NCBI GenBank assembly: GCA_000787465.1
Contig: JSYX01000306.1
Span: 1-17,920, forward strand
DNA from: Thermomucor indicae-seudaticae
Lineage: Eukaryota > Mucoromycota > Mucoromycetes > Mucorales > Lichtheimiaceae
Direction: 5' to 3'
Length of the DNA stretch: 17,920 nt
Shown here one piece after another: positions 1-9,154 of the stretch. Numbering within the stretch: the stretch's first letter is position 1; each line of letters begins with the position of its first letter. Below the pieces are notes generated by a model. The model worked only from the letters and a program-made list of their open reading frames with translations. It searched no databases and was not told the origin of the DNA. The position numbers and the translations under genes are program-made.

Positions 1-290
1 TCATTTAGAATCCAGACGTATTGCTCGATGTCAGACACGACACCCAGTTTCCATGGCTCTGTGCGCCTCCCGTTGCACAGCCTTGCCTTGCTTGACCTTC
101 TGCCTTACTCTTCCCTTTTCCTTTCTCAGCGTCGGACTACCATTTGCTACTTCGTCTTCATCAAGAAGTACCTTGCGTCAAGTGACACATTTGCCATCTT
201 GGTAATCATGATTTCACTTTTGCTCATCATCTGCCACTCCCCGTCATATGCTGACATCTTCTCTTTACCATCTTGGGAAACAGATACCTA
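1..290. other. Left flank, no supported gene
   Basis: No gene could be supported here. The plus strand has a pyrimidine-rich run ending in CAG near 130 that resembles a splice acceptor. The minus strand has an open stretch at about 160-280 that reads like protein (it includes the peptide LDARYFLMKTK) before a stop. Neither could be joined into a convincing gene. The stretch may be the edge of a gene outside the window or a decayed one; it ends exactly where the first transposon-like terminus begins. Confidence 0.3.
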
Positions 291-1092
291 TAGGGATCTA
301 CACGAACGAATAGTAATGATATTCGTATTTGTTCGAATATTAACAGCAATATTCGTTTATTCGTCCGTTATGTGTGTTTGCCACATTCGTATTCGTTCGA
401 ATATATTCGCGACTATTCGTATCTGAAAGCCTACGCAAACGAATGTCCGAATATTCGCTGTTCGAATATTCGCACAGGCGCCTATTACTCTAAAAGAGCG
501 TGAATTACTGTTACACGGGTCTGTAAGTCTCTCGCTTAGAAGATTTCATGCGGATTAAAAACAAAAGGCAGCGCAGACTTACTGTTCACGCAATGCTTTA
601 TTCATAGTAGTAGCCCTGACACCTGAGCATCTGGCTGCATTGGCTGACCCACATGTAGTCTCATCGTCAATCTTCGAGCTACTCGGGTTTTGCTTAACTG
701 CCGTCTGCCCGGCGCTATTGTCTAAGTGACTCTTTTAAGGATAGCGAACTTCATTTTTGATAAGTCATGCTCAGTTGCTACGTAAATATGCAAAATTTAT
801 TCTGCATCTGCACCATGTACATTTCGTTTATTCATTGGTTCAAAATCTCTGTCGCAGAAATAGGATACGTAACCCCTCCAAAGAATACGTACTTTAGTAC
901 CATAACGCTTAAGGCAGCCCGACGAACAGAATTAATGCGCGGTACCTGCGATGGAAAAGAATGAACTAAAACAGACGTCTGTACGCCTGTAAAGACAAGC
1001 TCACAACGAATGGTTACTTTTGACGAATATTTGAATATATTCGAATATTTCACAAATATATTTTTTGTATTCGAATATTTTGAAGATCCCTA
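291..1092. mobile_element. Non-autonomous hAT-like element (802 bp)
   Basis: The stretch begins TAGGGATCT (291-299) and ends with the exact reverse complement AGATCCCTA (1084-1092). Inside both ends are dense subterminal copies of ATTCG/CGAAT, often as the palindrome ATTCGAAT: about 15 pentamers at 301-481 and at least five at 1022-1075. Short TAGGG-type termini plus many subterminal repeats are typical of hAT superfamily elements such as Ac/Ds. No transposase frame is present, so it would be a non-autonomous copy. I found no matching 8-bp target duplication: the flanks are GATACCTA and ATCTGTAC. It is therefore either old or assigned to the wrong superfamily. Confidence 0.55.
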
Positions 1093-1379
1093 ATCTGTAC
1101 CAATCATTCCTTGAAGACGTCCAATAAAATAGCTGAATTTCTCGGCATCAGCGAATAATATGCAGCCAAGTTGCCGTCGAGCGCGCATCTGCACCTGTCA
1201 TTCCCAGTGGGCACCCAATAAAAAGTGACCTTTAAACTGCTTTTTGCCAATCGGATTCTTACGGACTTGTCCTGCAGTGTAACAGATGAAGATGCCCTTA
1301 AACAGGTAGCCGGTGTAACCGGCCAAAATTTCCATGTATAAAAGTAGCCTTTGGCGGAGGCGAAATTCGAACCCAGGGC
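1093..1379. other. Spacer between two transposon-like elements
   Basis: No gene or RNA is recognisable. A minus-strand reading of 1355-1385 contains GGTTCGAAT, resembling a tRNA B-box, but no cloverleaf or A-box could be built around it. Confidence 0.3.
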
Positions 1380-1924
1380 TAGGGGGTCGCAATTTGACGG
1401 GTCGGGTCGGGTCAGACGGTCAGCTCGTTATGAAATTGCATTTCATGGTGCATACTGTGAAAAACAGAGAATCTCAAGTGTTTTACAGGATGTTCATGTT
1501 TTGTGATGAGACGAAATAATAAGAGAAAGCACTCATTCAATGGATGTTTGCAGTGGCGCTGCTTGCCGTCGCGTACACCACAAATATGTGACATCTCAAT
1601 ATGCTCCCAAATTTTGACACTTTCTCGGATCAATACCGGCTCAAAATTTGGTCCACGCGAGAAGTTCTCAGTGCTGTCCCAATACCTCTTTCAAAATTTG
1701 GGACCCCTTGGCGCAGAGATTACTATCTTTTTTGTTTTTATGCCGTGTATCTCCTACCAGTTTGTTTGGACCACCCAGTTGGGATGGACAGTCAGTGTCG
1801 TATTATGCATCTGCTCATTGCCATTCAAAGATGTCGACTCTCAAGTTGTGCTAACAAGTGAGGTAGTTCTTTCCCACAGGCGACTCATAACCAGGTCGAG
1901 CCGCAGGTCAGGTTGCGGCCCCTA
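1380..1924. mobile_element. Second TAGGGG-ended element (about 545 bp)
   Basis: The left end reads TAGGGGGTCGCAATTTGAC and the reverse complement of the right end reads TAGGGGCCGCAACCTGAC. The match continues imperfectly (GGGTCGGGTCGG against TGCGGCTCGACC). The inverted termini are about 30 bp and about 70-75 percent alike by eye. The TAGGGG start again recalls hAT-type elements. No transposase is visible and the 8-bp flanks do not match, so this would be a short, diverged non-autonomous copy. The interior carries the inverted and direct copies of TCAAAATTTGG annotated separately. Confidence 0.4.
1605..1703. repeat. 13-bp perfect inverted repeat plus a direct copy
   Basis: TCCCAAATTTTGA (1605-1617) is the exact reverse complement of TCAAAATTTGGGA (1691-1703). 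A further copy, TCAAAATTTGG, starts at 1641, exactly 50 bp before the one at 1691. A related AAATTTTGG lies just outside the element's right end at 1924-1932. Confidence 0.6.
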
Positions 1925-2430
1925 AATTTTGGCATATGCTCTTTGCATAGTAACACTCATGAAGTGTTTCCAGTAGTTTATAGTGGACATGATAAAGTGA
2001 CGAAGACAAAGCTCCAGGAAACAAGGCGAGAAGCGAGGCTTTAAGTAGAAAAATTACGCTGCCCGGTCGCACTTCTGGGACCGATGTGGCATCTTCGGGT
2101 ATTTGCTTGTTATTGTACAGTATGATGGCGTCCTGTTCTGTGCGTTATCCAACCTACAGAATTCAGCATGAAGCTCGCGGGAGATAAGGTCTGTTGCTCG
2201 CCTGAATAAGGAGCTACGGTTCTTCAAAGACGAATGAACGTTCGCAAGGATGAAATTTTTGTTTACCGACATCACTGCGAGATAGCATATTGATGATTAT
2301 ACGCACTGTTCAAGACAATGGAGCTTTAAGCAAAGTGGTCTACGCGCCTCTCAGGAATATTTTTCATTACTATGGCACTGTTGGGTCACTATACGAAAAA
2401 AAAGAAGAACGGCAAATCGTCTGAGCTGAA

Positions 2431-2481
2431 AAAAGGTGGAAGGTTGATTTTTGACCATAAATGACCTTCCGCCTATTTTCC
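2431..2481. repeat. Imperfect hairpin
   Basis: AAAAGGTGGAAGGTTGATT pairs with the reverse complement of AATGACCTTCCGCCTATTTT, with few mismatches or gaps and a loop of about 12 nt. No U-run or gene suggests a function. Confidence 0.5.
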
Positions 2482-3416
2482 AGTAATGTATAGAGAAAAT
2501 TGGTACTTGAGGTGTTGTATCAGTTCTACTAAAGATACCAGGACTTCATTTATGATTGATAGTTATCTGTATAGGATGGATATGACTACGAATACTGATT
2601 TATAGAGAACTTTGTAAATATTAGAAGTGTTGTAAAGCGCGCAGCTCGAAAAAAAGTGTGGGCAAAAATACAGATATCGATAGAACAAATCTTATTAAGA
2701 ACAGTATCATAAGAATATACAATTGAAGGGGATAAAATAGCAGGTAACAATGATTTAAATTGTGATTATGAACGTCTTACGTGGTCTATAATGAGATAAA
2801 AGTAAGTGCATATAAAAAATGGCTATTTAATAACAAATTGTTTTTGGCAAACGTTTTTGGCTTCGCGAAAGAAAACCTTTCTTTGCTTTATTTATACGAA
2901 AGCGCACAGAGCAGTGTATCAGTTCTAGACACTTATGGATAAAAAGAAAAGTTACTGTGTTGTTCTTCGTTATTCTAACTGCTTCCTGCCGCGATGTGGG
3001 GCTTCAGAAATCCTTAAAGCACATTCTAGACTTTCTTATAAAGCCTTCGGAAAGGAGAAACATTGGCTACTTCTGTTGAATGTAACAAAAATCATTCAAA
3101 TTCAGTATGCTCCTAGCCCAAAGTGGTCATTCTACTACGATGTCAAATCCTCCCTCTGTTTGAAGTAAACTTCAAACGCTGTCCGCTCTTTCCCATTAAC
3201 GATTAAAAAAATCCAAGCGACAAGTTTTGTTGTATACGCAATGCTAAACAATTCTCGCGGCTTAGGTTTTTGAGCGGATGCACCATGCACTAAAAAATCT
3301 GAGTACGTGTCGCGTCCATTGTACATAGGGACACGCTACAGCACACTACGCACAGTTGCGACTTGTCTACAAGTAGCATCCACAAAAGTGGGGACACCGG
3401 AAAAAGTCTGACGTAT

Positions 3417-3490
3417 CAGCAAGCAGAAACGTTACTAAAACGTGACAGAAACTTTACGTCTCTGTCGCGTTCCTACTTGCAGTCACGTGC
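3417..3490. repeat. Fold-back sequence
   Basis: The core arms AACGTGACAGA (3439-3449) and TCTGTCGCGTT (3461-3471) pair at 10 of 11 positions around an 11-nt loop. Pairing continues imperfectly outward (AGCAAGCAG against CTACTTGC). Such a centre could be a decayed palindromic element. Confidence 0.45.
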
Positions 3491-3796
3491 CGCTCCGCGA
3501 CCTATCTACTAAACCTTGATATAGTTTAGTTTTTGAACAGATGAGTAACTCATGGCATCTCACGCGCGTCGTAGAGGACTGCTGGTTGCGCATACATCAG
3601 TCTCATTCGTCGAAGACTCGCGGCAAATGCAACGGAATAACCGCGGAACGCGACGTTCTCACTACAGGGACTTTGCTGAAACTTCCAACTTTTTGCAGTG
3701 GGGGGAGGGGGAGTGCAACAGGCATGCTATTTTGTAGCACCTATTTTATAATTAGGCAATGAGCAGACACAATAAACCGAGATTGGATAGAAGCGC

Positions 3797-3840
3797 AGAA
3801 GGGCGGAATTTCGAGCGTTTTCCTTCGAATCCGCCTTTCT
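3797..3840. repeat. Hairpin with 16-18 nt arms
   Basis: AGAAGGGCGGAATTTCGA (3797-3814) pairs with TCGAATCCGCCTTTCT (3825-3840), allowing one mismatch and a 2-nt bulge, around a 10-nt loop. No adjacent gene uses it. Confidence 0.55.
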
Positions 3841-4352
3841 CAACCTTGGGCAAAATTTTGCGCGCTTTACTCAAATCTGCTTAGCCAACCTTGGAAGGAT
3901 ACTTTAAGCATCTTCCAAAAAAAGAAAGAAAACTGGCCCATTCTTTTTTCGCCTGCATCAATAAATGACAGGCACAAGACTGAAAAGTTGCGTCAAGGCT
4001 AGACTAGCTGATTCTCTGTTTTTATGCTGCGGATCATTAAGCCACGTCGCAGTCGCCGACGACTTTATGTGTGGCTGCTGATTTTATAGAAGAAACCACC
4101 AATTTTTGCTATCTACAAGTTTCGCGGTAATGTAGGCCGTGTCGAAAATCAGCAAAGGAACGGAAGCATTGCAGGACGGATTATCAGTCAAACATCGGAC
4201 TGATTGCAACATGTACGAGTGAGGGTAACTGATACAAAAATCCCATAACCGGTTTTATATTTCTGTTTAGCAATCAATAAGCTTATGTCACTGAACACTG
4301 CAAGACGCAATACCGTATCTCTTTAAACATGAACCCACTTGCAACCTTTATA

Positions 4353-4853
4353 CTATTTCCGAGGGCCATACGTTTCTTCTATATACCGAGTTTGCAATTC
4401 CATGACCTTGTCGTACAACTGCTGGTCGACTGCATCAATACTACGAGCCGTCCGTGCTTTTAAAAAGACCGACGACTAATAGGTTTCCCGTTCTCTTTTT
4501 TAGTCGAGCCCACGTGTTCTCCACTTTCTTTTTCTTTTCCGTATACCTGTCCCTTTCGGATCTCTCCAATGCATTCCACCATACAATCTAAACCAAACGG
4601 GAACGACTCTAGATACTCTGTATCAATCTGGAGTGTGGCGTTGTTCATCTGAAAGACGGCCAAATTGCAACTGGGATCATAACTTTTCAAGCTGTTTGTA
4701 AAAAAAAGAAGGAATGAGCATGTATTGGACAATGCGGAAAAAGAACAAGAGCACAACTTACGCCCCTTTGACGCGTACAGACTGATCAATGAATGCATGG
4801 GGATCAGCCGCGATGCGTTCGAGAGACACGACTTGACCTGAAGGCACGACCAT
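4353..4853 (-). CDS. TEN1: CST complex subunit TEN1 (telomere capping)
   Basis: Three exons (4853-4762, 4691-4547, 4475-4353) joined at GTAAGT..CAG and GTATAC..TAG introns of 70 and 71 nt give a 119-residue protein, a usual TEN1 length. The single OB-fold pattern follows plant TEN1. It runs LERIAADPHAF, then SVRVKGALKSYD, then ATLQIDTEYL, then CMVECIGEI, then LKARTARSIDAVD. These match the family's LRVTGKLQEY, LKVDTQHL, FIGEL and LQARTGRNVDGID segments in order and spacing. TEN1 partners STN1 (and CTC1 or Cdc13) on telomeric single-stranded DNA to protect ends and aid lagging-strand fill-in. The Met at 4853 is chosen because family similarity starts just after it, although the frame stays open upstream. 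It diverges from TSR4 by 92 bp. No other assignment fits as well. Confidence 0.85.
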
Positions 4854-4945
4854 TTTTGGAGGAACCTGAGATTCAAAAAGAAGAAAAGTTTTGGGCCTTT
4901 CTTGCCTGTTCGCTCTGCTCTTTCTACTACCCGTCCAAAAATAAC
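4854..4945. promoter_or_regulatory. Compact bidirectional promoter TEN1/TSR4
   Basis: Only 92 bp separate the two divergent start codons, so both 5' leaders and their core promoter elements must overlap or be very short. No clear TATA box is seen. Confidence 0.45.
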
Positions 4946-6325
4946 ATGAGTGTAAGGGACTCTGACAGCGATGTGTCTGAACTCGATCGACGTGAAATAA
5001 GCGATGCCCTTGCAGCTGAAAAATGGGCACCTCAGCTGGGTTACTGCGAAGATCCCGAGACGCCCTTGACGGCTGATTCGTTTCCAAGTAAATCGGGTGG
5101 CAAACCTGTATGACTTTTGGATTTTCTCTTTTTTTTGCCACGCGCACATTGAATGACCGTTTGGCAAATACATGTAGATCTGGCTTAATCCCGAGCACAT
5201 TTTAAATGCTGATCAAGTGACTTGTGGCGTATGCGAAAAGCCCATGCTATTATTACTGCAGGTAAGGAAAAAAGGTGTATCTATCAAGTAGGATTGTCTC
5301 CCTGATCCCTTGCTATAGTTGTACACTCCTGAGGACGAGCCAGAAGAGGCATTTCATCGGACAGTCTACGTGTTCTGCTGCAAAGACGGCGGATGCCACA
5401 AGACCGATTGGCGAAAAGCGTTCCAAGTGTATCGCTGCCAACTACCTCGCGAGAATCCGTACTATCCACCACCCGAAAACGACGGCAGTCATGACGACGT
5501 TGCCATTGATTTTACGCGCAAACAATTCCAACCACCCACCCAATGCGTCATTTGCGGTCTCGCAGGAACAAAGAAATGCGGTAAATGTCTTGCGGTTTAC
5601 TATTGTTCGCGAGAACACCAGCTTGTCGATTGGAATGCGTGTCGGCACAAGGAGTTTTGTAACAACAGTAATGCTACGAAAAAGGAAGAGCAACACAAGG
5701 TCGAGTCTTTGCGTCGATCACGGTTATTTCTGGAAAAAGAAATTGTGAGTGAGCCGGAAGGGACGGGCGTCGATGGCGAAGAGGAAAAGGCGCAGAGATT
5801 GCATTCGAAACAGCAACAGGCCTCAGACAGTAAGCTGTCGATATAGTTGAGACTAAAAAGAGGAACCATCTAAAGTTAAATAACGGGCACACAGGCACCG
5901 CACTGGCATTGCGGGGAGACGAGGCATACGAAAACTCCAAGGTGGATGTGGACGAAACGTTTCTGAAATTCCAGCTGCGAGTGGGTCTTTACCCAGACCA
6001 AGTGCTTCGGTACGCGCGGGTCGAGTACGACATGCCGGCTGGCAAAGGAGAGCCATTATGGGTCCAAGCAGGACAGAAGCCTGCGTTGATACCAGACTGT
6101 GAACGGTGCGGTGGTCCACGGACGTTCGAGTTCCAGATCCTGTCCACCTTACTCAATTATCTCGGGGTGTCGCATGAAGCAGCGGATTCGCTGGACTGGG
6201 GCTCACTGTACGTCTATACCTGTAAGCAGAATTGCCCTATCGGTTCTTCTATCTTTGCGCGAGAGTATCTGTGGAAGCAAGACTTTTCAGCGGATGGCAT
6301 GAATTTTGGGAGAGAACAAAAGTAA
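4946..6325 (+). CDS. TSR4: Tsr4/PDCD2-family uS5 chaperone, MYND zinc finger
   Basis: Four exons (4946-5107, 5178-5261, 5319-5829, 5895-6325) give 395 residues; yeast Tsr4 is about 400. The N-terminal half has the family's FPSKSGGKP-(I)WL motif and paired cysteines CGVC (residues about 70-73). It continues with a second cysteine set in YVFCCKDGGC. A full MYND finger follows at residues about 158-196 (CVIC, CGKC, YYCSREHQ, then H and C). The C-terminal PDCD2_C domain shows FLKFQLRVGLYPDQVLRYAR, an EFQILSTLLNYLGV stretch and a final EYLWKQDF. Yeast Tsr4 and animal PDCD2 bind nascent ribosomal protein uS5 (Rps2) and support 40S maturation in cytoplasm and nucleus. Introns are 70, 57 and 65 nt, all GT-AG, and every junction preserves frame. 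It lies head-to-head with TEN1 and 148 bp upstream of TAL1. Confidence 0.93.
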
Positions 6326-6473
6326 AAAAATGCATCGTAATACTGTACATAATACTTTTTAGAATTTACATTTTTGTTAATTGACGCAATCATGAAAGAA
6401 CAGCTGCATGAATCAATTACATATAAAGACGGCTTTTTTTTGTCACGACCCTTGCTTGATAATCTCTGTTCTC

Positions 6474-7622
6474 ATGTCTGTTCTAGAACAAATCAAGCAG
6501 TGGACAACCATTGTTGCCGATACGGGAGACGTTGAATGTGAGTTGATCATCAAGCTGACAGACGAGGTATAACAAGCAAGCCTGTTTTCAGCCATTGCGG
6601 AATACAAGCCGCAGGATGCCACGACGAATCCATCGCTCATTCTAGCGGCCACCACGAAACCACAGTATAATCACTTGCTCAGTGATGCGATTGCGTTTGG
6701 TAAAAGTAAGCCAGGGTAAGTTCGATATCCATGGTGTATCATTACCAATAACGGTTGGCTCATCGAGGGAGTCAATAAGAAACCTAGACGCGCAAGCGAG
6801 CTGGGCCATGGATAAGCTTCTGGTGAACTTTGGCGTGGAGATCTTAAAGATTGTGCCGGGTCGCGTGTCTACCGAAGTGGATGCGCGCCTGTCTTTCGAC
6901 AAGCAAGCGACGATCGAGAAAGCTCTGCGTCTCATTGAGCTTTACGAACAAGCGGGTGTGAATCGAAAGCGCGTGTTGATCAAGGTGGCTTCGACCTGGG
7001 AAGGCATCCAAGCTGCCCATGTAAGGGAAAAAAAGGGGTTTGTTCTTTAAGAGTTCATGATTTCTAACGAGAGAGATATCAGTGCCTCGAAAAGGAACAC
7101 AATGTGCACTGCAACCTGACGCTGCTCTTCAGCTTTCCCCAAGCCGTCGCGTGCGCCGAGGCAGGCGTGACCCTGATCTCACCCTTTGTCGGCCGCATCC
7201 TGGATTGGTACAAAAAGAACCACCCGGACCAGAACTTTGATGGCGAAAAGGACCCGGGCGTCCAATCCGTCACGCGCATTTACAGCTACTACAAGCACCA
7301 CGGCTACAAGACCATCGTCATGGGCGCGTCCTTCCGCAACACGGACGAGATCAAGAATCTGGCCGGCTGCGACTTTTTGACCATTTCGCCCAAACTCCTC
7401 GCTGAAATGGCCAAGGATCACTCCAAGATCGAAAAAAAGTTGGATGCCAAGACGGCCAAGTCAATTGGAAAGGTATCCTTTTTCACGGACGAAGCCGCCT
7501 TCCGCTGGGCCATGAACGAAGATCCAATGGCTTCGGAAAAGTTGGCCGAGGGTATCAGGAACTTTGCGGCGGATGGCAACAAGTTGCTTGATTTACTCAA
7601 GGACCGACTTGAAAGGGTTTAA
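6474..7622 (+). CDS. TAL1: Transaldolase
   Basis: Four exons (6474-6537, 6592-6715, 6780-7020, 7083-7622) give 322 residues, the usual size for this (beta/alpha)8 enzyme. It transfers a dihydroxyacetone unit from sedoheptulose 7-phosphate to glyceraldehyde 3-phosphate in the cytosolic non-oxidative pentose phosphate pathway. Visible active-site segments are IVADTGD with Asp16, [18 protein letters not shown] with Glu95, and [11 protein letters not shown] with the Schiff-base Lys131. [18 protein letters not shown] and [13 protein letters not shown] follow. Intron 2 could be drawn several ways. I chose GTAAGT (6716) to AAG (6779) because it restores exactly the 11-residue linker seen in yeast Tal1 before the [14 protein letters not shown] block. 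The stop lies 17 bp from the SWI5 stop on the other strand. Confidence 0.97.
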
Positions 7623-7639
7623 ATGATTCTCTTTCTTTC

Positions 7640-8000
7640 TTATTCAAGGTCTTGCTGTATGCCAAAGTGCTCGTAGGCTTGAACAAGGGTACATCCCGTC
7701 TTTTGCGCGTACTTTTTGTTGTCAGTTATATTTTCCAATTCAATGAAACGAAAAGAAGAACAACATACGATTCCAATGAGCATCGTGGTGGTGTCTTTTA
7801 GGTCATTGTACTCGTGTAATAGGCGGATCCGACGTCTGAGTGTCTCCAGCGCTTCTTTCTCATCCATGCTATTATAACGTATGTGTATACATAACGAAAC
7901 TGGAACCCGTCAGAGTTCATACTCACCCGAGTTCTTGACGGAGTCTGGCATACTCGGCCTTAAGCTTGGATAGATGCTCCTCCTTCTTTGCTTTTGCCAT
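7640..8000 (-). CDS. SWI5: Swi5/Sae3 family recombination mediator
   Basis: Three small exons (8000-7927, 7868-7769, 7711-7640) joined by GTGAGT..TAG (58 nt) and GTATGT..AAG (57 nt) introns encode 81 residues; fission yeast Swi5 has 85. The first half is a charged coiled coil (KKEEHLSKLKAEYARLRQEL). The second half carries the family signature LLHEYNDLKDTTTMLIG, then YAQKTGC and YEHFGIQQDLE, matching human SWI5 LHEYNEIKD..LIGKLA..RG..YPEFGLD in order and spacing. With Sfr1 (Mei5), Swi5 stabilises Rad51 or Dmc1 filaments in homologous recombination. The start is uncertain: Met at 8000 fits yeast lengths. Fifteen more in-frame codons (to 8045) also look coding, while the ATG at 8061 is in another frame. 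The gene sits 90 bp downstream of CCNC on the same strand. Confidence 0.85.
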
Positions 8001-8090
8001 AAGCACATCCACAATTGATAGTTCTTTTTCCAGTGACGATAGTCTCTACCTGATCAGACATGATGTAAAAGAAAAAGAAAAAGTTGTTTG

Positions 8091-9154
8091 TCATGAAGAA
8101 GATCGCGCTTTTAATTCTTTCCAAAGCGACGACACCCGATCTTCTCTCCAATCCTTCCAAACTTCATAGATAGCCAGGATATCCTGCGCAATTTCTACAA
8201 TGCTTTCCATGTCTACATTCAGGTCCGCAAACCATTGGCGCATATCCGTCTGGGCACCCACAGACCCAGGTTCAAAGTCGGCGTGGTTCAAGACCACCGT
8301 GATATAGATCGCAGCGAGCGCAATCGTGTGCGGCGGGTACAGGAGGCAAACGTCGGTCCGGTACGAGTCATTGACAATAAACCATGCGTATTGACGCCCA
8401 GATTCACGCATACCCAGTGTTTCGCAAATCTGAAGCAGTGGCCGGTACGGATGCCATACAATCAGATAAAACTGGAGTTCTTCGAGCAAGTAGAACTCGA
8501 ATTCTGCCACTTTGGTGCTGTCATATGGGAATCCAAGGTCAGACGCTGATCAAGAGAAACAAGATCAGCTACTTTTTCTTTCCCTCATGAGTCATGTAGT
8601 AACAAACCTTGAAAGATGTATTTGGCTTCTTGTGTGACGATCTTGATATGCATTGGGCATTCTTCAATCTTTGTCGCTAAATAGACGCAAGTGACCAGCA
8701 CAAGCAAAGGATCCGTACTCAGTAAACTGTTGCTGTTTCTTTGATGAGTCCCCTTTCCTCTCTCTCTCTGTCTGTATGGGTTATTTCTTTACTTTGCATA
8801 AAACCGCTTAAAGTAGACAAAGGCTGTTGCCACCACTTGTTGTCGCAACTGTAACCGTTTCGCAAGCTTTTGCATTACTAGACAGAGTTTTAGTTTTGAG
8901 AACGAGGGGGAAGCAATGGAATGCATAATACTTGCAATGACAGAAAAAGATCTTGAGCTTGACGTAATCGGTTTCGGAAATGACGGCCAGATCTTCAGCT
9001 CGGCTGTTGGCCAAATGCCAACGTTCTAGTAACCAATGTTGCCTATCATTATCGAAAGCACCAGGTTTTATTGGTCTGTCACCCGTCTTTTGAATCAAAT
9101 GCGCTCTCTCTCTTTTCCGCACCTTTGCGACGATGCCCAGTAATTGGCGGCCAT
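8091..9154 (-). CDS. CCNC: Cyclin C of the Mediator kinase module
   Basis: Five exons (9154-9123, 9042-8936, 8877-8793, 8732-8608, 8545-8091) give 267 residues; human cyclin C has 283. Family landmarks are the start MAANYWASSQ, then KLAKRLQLRQQVVATAFVY, FKRFYA, LLVLVTCVYLATKIEE, AEFEFYLLEEL, YLIVWHPYRPLL, AWFIVNDSYRTDVCLLYPP and RQWFADLNVDME. Cyclin C (yeast Ssn8/Srb11) activates CDK8 in the Med12-Med13-CDK8 module that regulates RNA polymerase II in the nucleus. Intron 2 (8935-8878, 58 nt) uses a GC donor, T|GCAAGT..TAG. This is the only junction that restores the conserved IFFxxLxQKLAKR segment at its normal length. The other introns (80, 60 and 62 nt) are GT-AG. It is divergent from the S41 gene and lies upstream of SWI5. 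Confidence 0.93.
8878..8935 (-). other. GC-AG intron in cyclin C
   Basis: Read on the minus strand, the donor is GCAAGT and the acceptor CTGTCTAG, length 58 nt. Splicing gives IFFCHLMQKLAKR. The nearby GT dinucleotides (GTCATT or GTATTA) either break the frame or remove conserved residues. Confidence 0.8.

Larger units (their letters stand above)
1925..4352. other. Gene-poor AT-rich intergenic block
   Basis: About 2.4 kb with only short random frames. No conserved protein motif, tRNA or rRNA was recognised on either strand. What it does hold is three fold-back sequences (near 2431, 3417 and 3797), listed separately, and a small 7-bp hairpin ACTAAAC/GTTTAGT at 3508-3530. It looks like decayed repeat DNA downstream of TEN1. 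Confidence 0.5.

Noticed and set aside
28..426. 132-codon plus-strand frame
   Set aside because: Hydrophobic, low-complexity translation that runs into the transposon terminus at 291; no motif and no good start context.
1355..1385. tRNA-like GGTTCGAAT box on the minus strand
   Set aside because: The T-stem does not pair, no acceptor stem or A-box can be placed, and it overlaps the left end of the second element.
1503..1925. 140-codon plus-strand frame inside the second element
   Set aside because: No transposase or other motif; the frame ends at the element boundary and the composition looks random.
4460..5200. 246-codon minus-strand frame over TEN1 exons
   Set aside because: It contains the middle TEN1 exon but reads through both introns and the divergent promoter in the wrong frame. 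The spliced TEN1 model explains the conserved part.
8748..8772. TCTCTCTC run as a regulatory GAGA site
   Set aside because: It lies within cyclin C intron 3 on the minus strand and is a simple dinucleotide run.
4353..9154. TEN1, SWI5, TSR4, TAL1 and CCNC as one functional cluster
   Set aside because: The genes serve unrelated housekeeping roles on both strands; close spacing fits compact fungal gene packing and nothing shows joint function.
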